A DNA stretch of 64,000 bases from JADCCX01 sp031431475 (GTDB lineage: Bacteria; Pseudomonadota; Alphaproteobacteria; Rhizobiales; Beijerinckiaceae), in contig JANPDL010000019.1 of the NCBI GenBank assembly GCA_031431475.1, forward strand, positions 25,100 through 89,099, in the 5' to 3' direction. The notes under the pieces were generated by a model, which saw nothing but the letters and a program-made list of their open reading frames with translations, was not told the origin of the DNA and ran no database searches. Of the stretch, positions 7,671 to 14,809 are shown one piece after another. How positions within the stretch are numbered: position 1 is the stretch's first letter; every line of letters begins with the position of its first letter. Position numbers and translations under genes: made by a program.

Positions 7671-8384
7671 ATGAAGAACAGATTTCTAACAAGTACCATT
7701 CTGGGCGCCGCCGCCATTATTGGCCTGGCATCCGGTGCTTCGGCTGCCGACTTGCCCCGCAAGTCCGTGCCGCAGCAATTCGTACAGCCTTTGCCGATCT
7801 TCACCTGGACCGGTTTTTACGTTGGCATCAACGGCGGCTATCTTTTCGACACCGGCAATTCCGGCAGATCGGGTTTTGGAAACTCGTCCTCGGGAGACGG
7901 TTTCTCGATCGGTGGTACACTGGGCTATAACTACCAGATCGGCAATGTCGTGCTGGGTCTCGAAGGTGATCTTGCCTATGTTGAACTGAACGGACGCAAT
8001 TCTTCAGCATTTGGCGGCGGCAACGGTTTTAACTCGAATGACATGACCTACTTCGGTACGGTTCGCGGTCGTCTGGGTTATGCTATCGACCGCTTCCTGA
8101 TCTACGGAACAGGCGGTCTCGCATTTGCCGACCAGAACAACAATTCGAATTTCGGCGGCTTTGGCCGTAGCTCAGGCAACGATGTCAAATTTGGCTATAC
8201 CATCGGTGCCGGTGTCGAATATGCCTTCACCAACAACTGGTCGGTCAAGGCCGAATACCTGTACTACGATCTGGGCAGGTCCAACAACTCCACATTCGTC
8301 GCAGGCCCGGGCGGAGGCTTCTTCACGAACAGTTCGGACAATCGCGGCAACCTAGTGCGAGCGGGTCTCAACTACCGATTCTGA
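7671..8384 (+). CDS. Omp25/Omp31-like outer membrane protein
   Basis: The third tandem copy, 237 residues. The signal peptide (MKNRFLTSTILGAAAIIGLA, ending ASAADLP) is followed by a linker and FTWTGFYVGINGGY, then GLEGDLAY, FGTVRGRLGYA, and the C-terminal LVRAGLNYRF. It differs from the second copy by Asn-, Ser- and Gly-rich loops (for example around residues 55-75 and 105-125), which would be surface-exposed and are where such barrels vary. AAGGAGTTGAAG gives a strong ribosome binding site. A terminator at 8412-8440 closes the unit. It has a 265-base leader region of its own, so it may be regulated separately. Confidence 0.92.
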   Translation: MKNRFLTSTILGAAAIIGLASGASAADLPRKSVPQQFVQPLPIFTWTGFYVGINGGYLFDTGNSGRSGFGNSSSGDGFSIGGTLGYNYQIGNVVLGLEGDLAYVELNGRNSSAFGGGNGFNSNDMTYFGTVRGRLGYAIDRFLIYGTGGLAFADQNNNSNFGGFGRSSGNDVKFGYTIGAGVEYAFTNNWSVKAEYLYYDLGRSNNSTFVAGPGGGFFTNSSDNRGNLVRAGLNYRF

Positions 8385-8411
8385 TCGGCGCACACTCTTC
8401 TTCCGACAACG

Positions 8412-8440
8412 AAAACCCGGCATTATCGCCGGGTTTTTTT
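8412..8440 (+). terminator. Rho-independent terminator after the third Omp gene
   Basis: AAAACCCGGC, loop ATTATC, GCCGGGTTTTTTT. Strong stem with a seven-T tail, placed 28 bases after the stop of the Omp gene. Confidence 0.92.
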
Positions 8441-8466
8441 GTTTTCAGACCCGAAATTCGTCCAGT

Positions 8467-9072
8467 TCAGGCAGCTCTTGTTGCCTCAAAAGCCGGGACC
8501 TTGGTCGCAAAGGCATCGAGCCATTTCACCAGCCGGGGATAGCCCTTTCGCCATTCGCTCTTGAAACGCAGATCAAGATAGCCAAGCGCGCAGGCTACCG
8601 CGATATGGCCGACATGAAGTGGCTCATCGAGCGACGGCGGGTTGCCTTCCAGATATTCCATGCCGCGTCCAACCTTGCCCGCTTGATGGTCCAGCCATTT
8701 CTGCTCGTGTTTGGTGCTGTCGCGCCAGCGGCCTTCGTAGATCTGCAGCAAGGCAGCGTCCATGATACCATCTGCCAGCGCATGCAGGGTCTGCGCCCTG
8801 ATACGGGCCATCGTGTCCTTTGGGATGATGTGACCACCGCCCGCCCGCATGTCGAGATATTCGAGGATCACGCGGCTGTCGTAGATCACCATGCCATCCT
8901 CGACCACCAGTGTCGGGATCTTGCCCAGTGGGTTGTCGCGTCGCAGCGGATCATTGGGATCCACCGTATCTGTCGTAACCACATTGATCTCGCCGGATAG
9001 ACCGAGCAAAGCTCCTGCAATCTTCACCTTGCGCCCAAAAGGCGAGGGCGGAGCTGAACGTAAAATCATCAT
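8467..9072 (-). CDS. Glutathione S-transferase family protein
   Basis: A 201-residue cytosolic GST. The N-terminal thioredoxin-like domain begins MMILRSAPPSPFGRKV, where Ser-Pro-Phe holds the position of the catalytic Ser or Cys. GKIPTLV carries the cis-proline, and DSRVILEYLD gives the glutathione-binding Asp-Ser. The C-terminal helical domain includes VGHIAVACALGYLDLR, a typical N-capping motif of the family. The substrate is unknown. Many rhizobial genomes have several such paralogues. It is a single gene that converges with the Omp gene. Confidence 0.9.
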   Translation of the reverse strand: MMILRSAPPSPFGRKVKIAGALLGLSGEINVVTTDTVDPNDPLRRDNPLGKIPTLVVEDGMVIYDSRVILEYLDMRAGGGHIIPKDTMARIRAQTLHALADGIMDAALLQIYEGRWRDSTKHEQKWLDHQAGKVGRGMEYLEGNPPSLDEPLHVGHIAVACALGYLDLRFKSEWRKGYPRLVKWLDAFATKVPAFEATRAA

Positions 9073-9132
9073 TGCATGTCTCTCGCCCCTTGGCTGTCAG
9101 CGAGGCGTCCTCTTCACACTGTCGATCTGGAG

Positions 9133-9345
9133 CTAGAGCGCGACGAGGTCAACTGCCTTTGGGCCTTTGCCTTTTTTATCTGGCTCGATTTCGAAGGATA
9201 TCTTCTGGCCTTCCGGGAGGGTGGTCATGCCAGCACGTTCGACCGCCGTTACATGCACGAAGATGTCCCTGCCACCATCATCCGGCTTGATGAAGCCGTA
9301 ACCCTTGTCCGTGTTGAAGAACTTCACAATCCCTTGCTGCGCCAT
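9133..9345 (-). CDS. Cold-shock domain protein, CspA family
   Basis: A 70-residue single cold-shock domain that binds single-stranded RNA and DNA and acts as an RNA chaperone. Both ribonucleoprotein motifs are present: KGYGFI (residues 14-19) and DIFVHV (27-32). AAAGGA lies seven bases before the ATG. The gene-free stretch upstream could hold a long leader, as for many csp genes, but I see no defined thermosensor structure. Rhizobia carry several csp copies, so no specific gene letter is given. Confidence 0.95.
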   Translation of the reverse strand: MAQQGIVKFFNTDKGYGFIKPDDGGRDIFVHVTAVERAGMTTLPEGQKISFEIEPDKKGKGPKAVDLVAL

Positions 9346-9760
9346 GGCGCGGTCCTTTCGCAGTCACCCGCCCCCGCGGGTTGGTGCAACCAAGGCTGCG
9401 CTCTAACCAATTCCAGCAAGGCTCAGCAAAAACCTGTCCCCGCCACCGCCACACAGTTGAACGCTCAAGATTGCAAAACGAGTGTCAGAGAGTTGCGACA
9501 CAATTGCAAGTGGAAAACAGCAGGTACTGATATGGGGAGAATAGCATCCATTTCGGCTGAAATGCTCCGTTTCGCCAAGGAATTTGCAGAAACACACAAA
9601 ATTTTGAGTCTATATCGGCCTTACCTTTGCGCCGGTGCATTGCTATCCTGACGTGTATGCGCACCTTCGGTCAGCACTCTGAATCAGGCGCTTCTGCACC
9701 GCCGTGGGCCGTGATCACTCAGTCTGAAGCGCGCCTCACTGATGACACGCCCCAAGCGTT
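9346..9760. other. Gene-free stretch upstream of the cold-shock gene
   Basis: About 415 bases with no convincing gene on either strand. Open frames are short, Cys-rich on the minus strand, and lack ribosome binding sites. It probably holds the promoter and leader of the cold-shock gene. Confidence 0.5.
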
Positions 9761-9797
9761 GAAAAGAAAAACCGCCGCAGTTTTGCTGCGACGGTTT
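9761..9797 (-). terminator. Terminator of the 27-codon small gene
   Basis: On the minus strand AAACCGTCGCAG, loop CAAAA, CTGCGGCGGTTT with one mismatch, followed by TTTTCTTTTC. It lies about 50 bases after the stop of the small gene at 9846. Confidence 0.75.
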
Positions 9798-9845
9798 GTA
9801 AACTCTTGAAACAGTGCCCTTTACAAGGACATCTTCTGCGTAAAC

Positions 9846-9929
9846 TCAAAAAGCCCCGAACACGATAGCGCCCAGAAAACCAAAGGCGACCATTACAGCC
9901 AGCATATCGAGTTTCAGCGTCAGACCCAT
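9846..9929 (-). CDS. 27-residue hydrophobic membrane peptide
   Basis: A small gene of 27 codons, too short for usual gene calls. It begins MGLTLKLDMLAVMVAFGF and ends LGAIVFGAF. Residues 9-27 form one membrane helix with a short charged N-terminus (one Lys, one Asp). CGGAGG is placed seven bases before the ATG, and a terminator follows at 9761-9797, so it has all the parts of an independent gene. Single-helix peptides of this size often attach to membrane enzyme complexes, but the partner here is unknown and I do not recognise the family. Confidence 0.7.
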   Translation of the reverse strand: MGLTLKLDMLAVMVAFGFLGAIVFGAF

Positions 9930-10063
9930 GGGGTAACCTCCGAGCTGTTGTGACAATGAAAAGTTACCCGAAACCGGATGGGCTTGCAAAATGAAAACGT
10001 CGCTGCACTGCAGCAAATCTGCAGAGCTTTGATTTCATGACATAAAAATGTGTAAGGTCTCGG

Positions 10064-10291
10064 TCATGGTCCGACAATACTCACGATGGCTGTGGTGATG
10101 CGGCGTGCAAGCGGCACAGCAACGAAAGCGACGCAGGATGCCAGCGGCCAAGCCACAGCGAAGGCTTTCATCCATTGGCTGACGTAGTTCGACGGGAGGC
10201 CGATGTTCATGAACGTCACTACGGCTGTCATCAGCAAGGCCATAAAAAAGGCCATTGAAATTGGAAATATGAAACGTGCCTTGCCTTCCAT
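10064..10291 (-). CDS. DUF2798 membrane protein
   Basis: A 75-residue inner membrane protein with two helices (about residues 6-28 and 42-68). The pattern ARFIFPISMAFFMA, VVTFMNIGLP, and WMKAFAVAWPLA matches DUF2798, in which helix one carries a Thr-Phe-x-Asn-x-Gly-Leu end. The start at 10291 is chosen because an AGGTAGG motif precedes it and the longer frame adds a polar, non-conserved tail. The 27-residue peptide gene lies downstream on the same strand, 134 bases away. The function of the family is not known. Confidence 0.85.
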   Translation of the reverse strand: MEGKARFIFPISMAFFMALLMTAVVTFMNIGLPSNYVSQWMKAFAVAWPLASCVAFVAVPLARRITTAIVSIVGP

Positions 10292-10472
10292 GGACCTACC
10301 TGATTTCTTTTGACCACCTGATCTTGTTATGTGGATCGGCGGGTTGATCCGCAAGAACCAGTGCGCGTTTCATTTCCGCCACAGGTCCTAACGACCTCGC
10401 AACACAGTTTAAGCCACGTTAACTGCCTTCCTTAGCGGGACGTTACAATTTTGCTGCGAAAACAGCAGCATC

Positions 10473-11624
10473 ATGTTGCGTAACCTTGGCGTTTCACTCG
10501 GTGTTGTCGCGCTGCTCGGCCTCTCGGTCGTTGGTTGTTCGCGCTACCAGAAGGAACAGCGGGCCGAATGGCGCTCGCAGGCCGAGTCCGCCTGCCTCAA
10601 GGCAGGAAAGGTCAAGGAGACCCAGTTCGTCAAGGTCGCCAAAGCGCTCGAAGGTCCCGGTAGTTGCGGTGCGGATCACCCGATCAAGGTATCCGCCTTC
10701 ACCATGGAAAACCTGAGCATCACGGGCAGTTCGCCGGGCTTTTTCAGTTCCGGGCGCGGCGGCCTCGTCACCAAACTCAACCAGGAAGGCACGCTGACCT
10801 GTCCGATGTATTCCGCCGTGGACCGCTGGCTGGAACAGGTGGTGCAGCCCGCCGCGATGGCGCGGTTCGGCCAGCCCGTGGTGGAACTGCGCATTATGGG
10901 GACCTATTCCTGCCGCCGCATGAACAACGGCAGCGGCACAGCCCGCTTCTCCGAGCATGCCTTCGCCAATGCCATCGATATAGGCGGGTTTCGCTTGCAG
11001 GATAATTCGATCGTTACCGTGCTCAAGGGCTGGAAGGGTGGCCTTGAGGAGCAGAACTTTCTGCGCGAGGTTCATGCAGGGGCGTGCTCGCATTTTGCCA
11101 CGGTTCTGGGGCCAGGCGTCGCCTTCCATCATGACCACTTGCATATGGACCTGGCACGCCACGGACGGCGCGGTGACCGCTCGATCTGCCGACCCTATCC
11201 GGAGCCCGTGGCACCGGCCAACGAGGGTTTTCCCATCGATCCCGCGAAGAACATGCCGATGGCCCAGAACCGGATGCCTGCGCAGCCGCAGAACCAGAGC
11301 TATGCTTATGCGACGCCGCGTCCACAACAGGGCTACGGTGCACCTCCCGGCCTGACGCCGCCTGCGCCGGTCGGTCAGGGCAGCTTGCCGGTCTACCGCC
11401 CCTCGCAATTACCGCAGGCTCCGCGCAATCCTGTGGCCGAGCAGGAGGCCGAGGATGTCCGCCAGGCCCCACCGCGCCAGCCCTATGCCGCCCAGCAACC
11501 AGCGCGCCGCGCAGGTGCGCCCGTGATGCTCTACGGCCAGGGCAAGGGGCCGTTCCTGCCGCTCAAGGAACACGAGATCGACAAGGAAGATCTGGACGAG
11601 GTGACGGGCAGCGTCGGCGAGTAG
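10473..11624 (+). CDS. Extensin-like lipoprotein, probable peptidoglycan endopeptidase
   Basis: A 383-residue protein with a lipoprotein signal (residues 1-23, lipobox around GLSVVGCS). The extensin-like C-terminal domain lies at about residues 85-235, with conserved Cys and the metal-site patterns SEHAFANAIDIGGF and HHDHLHMDLARHG, which match the LAS/M15-type zinc peptidases (relatives of MepA and MepK) that cut peptidoglycan cross-links. The tail from about residue 245 is rich in Pro, Gln, Ala and Tyr and is likely disordered. It should act in the periplasm on the cell wall. The exact bond cleaved is inferred from the family. Confidence 0.88.
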   Translation: MLRNLGVSLGVVALLGLSVVGCSRYQKEQRAEWRSQAESACLKAGKVKETQFVKVAKALEGPGSCGADHPIKVSAFTMENLSITGSSPGFFSSGRGGLVTKLNQEGTLTCPMYSAVDRWLEQVVQPAAMARFGQPVVELRIMGTYSCRRMNNGSGTARFSEHAFANAIDIGGFRLQDNSIVTVLKGWKGGLEEQNFLREVHAGACSHFATVLGPGVAFHHDHLHMDLARHGRRGDRSICRPYPEPVAPANEGFPIDPAKNMPMAQNRMPAQPQNQSYAYATPRPQQGYGAPPGLTPPAPVGQGSLPVYRPSQLPQAPRNPVAEQEAEDVRQAPPRQPYAAQQPARRAGAPVMLYGQGKGPFLPLKEHEIDKEDLDEVTGSVGE

Positions 11625-11702
11625 GGCCAGGGCGGAGTGGAAGCAGGCCGCTTCAACAGCGTTCCCGGCGAGGATGAGTTCATCCCGCTGCCGGAGTGAA
11701 GC

Positions 11703-12056
11703 CTATTCGCGGGTCCATTTTTCGGTGCCAAGCTTGCGCCCGTTGAGGTAGGTCCAGACAACCTGATAATTGTCACCTTCCTTGCCGATCAGGGCAATTC
11801 CGGTCTGTGACCCGCTGCGATATCCCACGGCAATGGCTTCCGGGCTGCCGATACCGGTGCCGACATAGCGGTCGCCACCGATGTTCCACGTCACCTTGTA
11901 GGTGTCGCCGGTCTTTTCGATCGCTGCCGAGCCCCTGTAGCCCGAGCCATCAGGATTTTCTCCCGCGACCTTGTACTGCCCCGTCATCTGGGCCATCGCT
12001 CCGGAAGAGAAGGCCGTGAGAGCCAGCACCAAAGTTCCCGCCAATGTCATTTTCAT
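11703..12056 (-). CDS. Small secreted hypothetical protein
   Basis: A 117-residue protein with a signal peptide (MKMTLAGTLVLALTAFSSGA, cleavage near AMAQ). The mature part has alternating YKVTWNIGG, GTGIGSPEAIAVGYRSG and YQVVWTYLNGR strands and looks like a small beta-sandwich or barrel. Homologous-looking proteins are common in rhizobia as unnamed periplasmic proteins. The ATG at 12056 is preferred, with AGGGGGA eight bases upstream. No function is assigned. Confidence 0.75.
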   Translation of the reverse strand: MKMTLAGTLVLALTAFSSGAMAQMTGQYKVAGENPDGSGYRGSAAIEKTGDTYKVTWNIGGDRYVGTGIGSPEAIAVGYRSGSQTGIALIGKEGDNYQVVWTYLNGRKLGTEKWTRE

Positions 12057-12130
12057 GAAATCCCCCTGCAAGCGTCAACTGCGCATTGCGGAGGAAACAC
12101 CTGACTTGCGGGACGCGCAAGATAAAATCT

Positions 12131-12634
12131 ATGGTTGCAAACATGATTGAAGCGTTCGCCATTGCCACCCTTGCGCTGCCTGGTGGCGGTCGCATCGGGC
12201 TCTGTCGTCTGCCGGGCAGGAGCAATGATCTCGCTGGTGATATGTCCGTGATCCGGGAGTGGAAACCGGCCATCGTGGTGTCCATGACCGGGGCCGCTGA
12301 AATGGCGAAATCTGGCGCGGGAGACCTGTCTGCGCGGCTCGGGGCCGCCGATATCGCTTGGCGGCATTTTCCCGTTGTTGATTTTGGCGTGCCGGAGGCG
12401 GAGATGCTGCCGCCATGGACCGCGCTGTCCGCCGTCATTCACGCAAGGCTGGATGCGGGCGAGGGCGTGCTGCTGCATTGCATGGGTGGGCTGGGCCGGT
12501 CCGGCATGATCGCGCTGCGGCTGCTGGTCGAGCGTGGCGAGGGGGCGGAAGTGGCGCTGGCGCGGTTGCGGGAGGTGAGGCCCGGTGCGGTGGAGACGGA
12601 TGCGCAGGGGGCGTGGGGAAGTGCAGGCCTTTAA
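12131..12634 (+). CDS. Protein tyrosine phosphatase-like, dual-specificity fold
   Basis: A cytosolic protein of 167 residues. The catalytic P-loop is HCMGGLGRSG, with Cys117 as nucleophile and Arg123. The likely general acid is Asp84 in PVVDFGVPE. The family is the compact CDKN3/DUSP-like phosphatases found in alphaproteobacteria. The substrate cannot be told. The ATG at 12131 is used, with another candidate at 12143, and neither has a strong ribosome binding site. It diverges from the small secreted protein gene, and a repeat pair follows. Confidence 0.82.
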   Translation: MVANMIEAFAIATLALPGGGRIGLCRLPGRSNDLAGDMSVIREWKPAIVVSMTGAAEMAKSGAGDLSARLGAADIAWRHFPVVDFGVPEAEMLPPWTALSAVIHARLDAGEGVLLHCMGGLGRSGMIALRLLVERGEGAEVALARLREVRPGAVETDAQGAWGSAGL

Positions 12635-12689
12635 GAGTGCCGCAATCCGGATGCTCTTGCCGGATGCTCTTGATCCAGCCAACCACTCT

Positions 12690-12732
12690 CCTCATGTCGA
12701 GGTGCCGAGCGCAGCGAGCCTCGAGACACGCA
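12690..12732 (+). repeat. REP-like unit, first of a pair
   Basis: CCTCATGTCGAGGTGCCGAG at the start, GAGCCTCGAGACACGCA at the end. TCGAGG and CCTCGA make an outer stem around an inner CGAGC/GCAGCGAG hairpin. Intergenic, between the phosphatase and the methyltransferase genes. Confidence 0.92.
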
Positions 12733-12770
12733 GGGTGGTGCGTGAGGTTTCTCTGGATTGCACAGGCATG

Positions 12771-12815
12771 GTGCGTGTCTCGAGGCTCGCCCAAGGCTCG
12801 CACCTCGACATGAGG
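12771..12815 (-). repeat. REP-like unit, second of the pair, inverted
   Basis: The reverse of the unit at 12690: GTGCGTGTCTCGAGGCTCGC then CACCTCGACATGAGG. The pair forms a 126-base imperfect inverted repeat whose outer ends read CCTCATGTCGAG. The spacer is 38 bases. It ends 14 bases before the stop codon of the methyltransferase gene. Confidence 0.92.
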
Positions 12816-12829
12816 AAAAGGGAAGCGGC

Positions 12830-14458
12830 TCACACCCCCAGATCGCCCTGATCGGTCTTGCGCTCGCCTGCCACGGCCTCGCGCTTCGACTTCCGGAACA
12901 CCGTTGAATCAACCCATGGCAGGTGCGGCTTTCGGCCGTCGAACAGGTCTTCAATGGTGAGGATCTGGATGCGGGGGAAATCGCCCAGTGACTCCGTCTT
13001 GTAGAGGCCCGCCGCTGCGGCTTCCCGGCGCATGACCGAGGTTGGGTCTTCAAGGCTGAGCAGCACGCCCACTTTGGCGCGTTCGCGCTCCGTCGTGGCG
13101 ATGAGATCGCGGATCATGCCGACGCCGACGTTGGCGCCGCCCTTGACCGAGATCACGGCCTTTTCGGTCGTCTTGCCGTCGGGCTTGAACCAGACATAGC
13201 CATCGACGCCGCCGTCTGCCCCCTTCTTGCCGCCCTTGTACGGCACAGCCTCGATCATCGAGAGCGCCCAGAACTGGAACTGGTATTTGTCGGCGGCGGC
13301 CAGCGTGCGGGCGGCATCGGCGTCCTTGGGCACGCCCAGCACCTCGTATTGCACCTTGGGGAAGGCCTCCACGAGGCGGCGGCGGATGAGGCCGATGGCG
13401 AGATGCGTGATATCGATGCCGATCCAGTTGCGGTTCATCTTCTGCGCGGCGTGGATGGTGGTGCCGCAACCGCAGAACGGGTCCAGCACCACATCGCCCT
13501 CGTTGGACGAGGCTGCAAGGATGCGTTCGAGCAGGGCGAGGGGTTTTTGTGTGGGGTAGCCGAGGGACTCTTTTGACCGATTGTTAATTACAGGCAGATC
13601 AGTCCATATATCTTGAACGGCTACTCCACTCATTTCGTCAAGGTATCGCTTCATCTGTGGTACAGATCCAGGCGAAGTTTGCACGATTAAGCCTTTATCG
13701 ATCAATTCCTTCATTCGAATCTTTGAATAACGCCAGTGCCTACTTACACCCATCACCTCGTAATATGGGTTGCCTTTTTCAGCACCACCGGGACCTTGGA
13801 TGTTGTCAAGTCGATATCGACGACCATCGGCTTCAAGCCTCCTATAGTCACGATCTAGATAGCTTTGATCGTACTCTGTGTATTGCACATTCCAAATACG
13901 GCGATCTGAATTCGAATAAAACAGTATGATATCGGATGTGCGTCCAAAATGCTTCGCGCCTTGCTTTGCGTCATTATGAGCATGCGACCGCTTCCAAGTA
14001 ATTTCATTTACGAATTTCTCGCGTCCAAACACCGCATCCAGTAAAATCTTCAGGTAATGGCTCGCGGTCGGATCGCAGTGCAGATACAGGCTCCCCGTCG
14101 GTTTGAGCACGCGGTGGAGTTCGATCAGCCGCACTGCCATCATGGCGAGATACGCCATCATGTCGTTTTCCTTCAGGAAACCGCGCATGGCCCGCAGCAT
14201 CTCCGCCGCGTCGGTATTGCCGGATTGCATCACCTCGTCGAAGGCGCGCTCGGCATTGTCGTTCCAGTGCCAGGTGTCCTCGAAAGCCTCGATCTGCGAC
14301 TGGCTGTCGATGCCGTCGGGCGTCTTGAACAGCACGTTGTAATTGGCGTTCGAGTTGAAGGGCGGATCGAGATAGATCAGGTCAACGCTTCCATCAGCCA
14401 CATGCTCGCGCAGGATGGTGAGATTGTCGCCGTAGAAGAGCGTGTTTTTGTCCGCCAT
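12830..14458 (-). CDS. DNA methyltransferase fused to an Mrr-like nuclease domain
   Basis: A 542-residue protein. The N-terminal part is an N6-adenine or N4-cytosine methyltransferase of the beta order: catalytic DPPF at residues 31-34 comes first, target recognition follows, and the SAM motif FCGCGTT at 328-334 comes last. The C-terminal part (about 390-505) looks like an Mrr-type PD-(D/E)xK nuclease: GGVDG with Asp419, ISVKGG with Lys439, then the helix MIRDLIATTERERAKVGVLL. The usual acidic residue before the Lys is a Ser, so cleavage ability is uncertain. Codons for residues about 135-300, the specificity region, are clearly more AT-rich than the flanks. There is no separate restriction or specificity gene nearby. 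The protein is not CcrM, which is shorter and differently built. The ATG at 14458 is chosen because the frame upstream is low-complexity. Paired repeats flank the gene on both sides. Confidence 0.88.
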   Translation of the reverse strand: MADKNTLFYGDNLTILREHVADGSVDLIYLDPPFNSNANYNVLFKTPDGIDSQSQIEAFEDTWHWNDNAERAFDEVMQSGNTDAAEMLRAMRGFLKENDMMAYLAMMAVRLIELHRVLKPTGSLYLHCDPTASHYLKILLDAVFGREKFVNEITWKRSHAHNDAKQGAKHFGRTSDIILFYSNSDRRIWNVQYTEYDQSYLDRDYRRLEADGRRYRLDNIQGPGGAEKGNPYYEVMGVSRHWRYSKIRMKELIDKGLIVQTSPGSVPQMKRYLDEMSGVAVQDIWTDLPVINNRSKESLGYPTQKPLALLERILAASSNEGDVVLDPFCGCGTTIHAAQKMNRNWIGIDITHLAIGLIRRRLVEAFPKVQYEVLGVPKDADAARTLAAADKYQFQFWALSMIEAVPYKGGKKGADGGVDGYVWFKPDGKTTEKAVISVKGGANVGVGMIRDLIATTERERAKVGVLLSLEDPTSVMRREAAAAGLYKTESLGDFPRIQILTIEDLFDGRKPHLPWVDSTVFRKSKREAVAGERKTDQGDLGV

Positions 14459-14665
14459 GACTCGTGTCCCGTTTCCGAGCCGAGGCTTGCGGGACGGACG
14501 CAGTTCCGTCAAGGCTAAGCCCGTTTCCGCTAGTCAGCTTAACCGAGACATTTCTCGCGGGGGGGGCGTGCGACCCCGGGCGGAAACAACCGGGCTGAGC
14601 CAGACGTAGCACCGGCTTCGTGCCGCGCGGGAGTGACGCCCCGCCAGCCCGGTTTTTATCCCTCT
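14459..14665. other. Spacer upstream of the methyltransferase gene
   Basis: About 200 bases that should hold the promoter of the methyltransferase gene. There is a run of eight G at about 14561-14568. I see no gene, clear promoter boxes or operator. Confidence 0.4.
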
Positions 14666-14709
14666 CCTCATGTCGAGGTGCCGAGCGCAGCGAGCCTCGA
14701 GACACGCAC
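14666..14709 (+). repeat. REP-like unit, first of a pair
   Basis: Nearly identical to the unit at 12690 and in the same orientation. CCTCATGTCGAGGTGCCGAG starts it and CGAGACACGCAC ends it. Confidence 0.92.
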
Positions 14710-14753
14710 TATGCCTGGGCATCTTCCTTATGATGTGCAGCTACACCAGCATG

Positions 14754-14801
14754 GTGCGTGTCTCGAGGCTCGCCAAGGGGCGAGCGCCTCGACATGAGGA
14801 G
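14754..14801 (-). repeat. REP-like unit, second of the pair, inverted
   Basis: GTGCGTGTCTCGAGGCTCGC, inner CAAGGGGCGAG, then CCTCGACATGAGGAG. With the unit at 14666 it makes a 136-base inverted repeat with a 44-base spacer. It ends nine bases before the stop of the hydrolase gene. Confidence 0.92.
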
Positions 14802-14809
14802 AGAAGTCC

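Noticed and set aside
9627..9809. 60-codon plus-strand frame in the gene-free stretch
   Set aside because: No ribosome binding site, and it runs through the terminator hairpin of the small gene on the other strand.
10408..10424. CtrA binding site before the extensin-like gene
   Set aside because: TTAA, six bases, TTAAC. The accepted spacing is seven bases. A similar six-base spaced match at 54346-54360 is rejected for the same reason.
12830..14458. Cell-cycle methyltransferase CcrM
   Set aside because: The motif order is shared, but CcrM is shorter, has a DPPYN motif and a different C-terminal domain. This protein has DPPF and an Mrr-like end.
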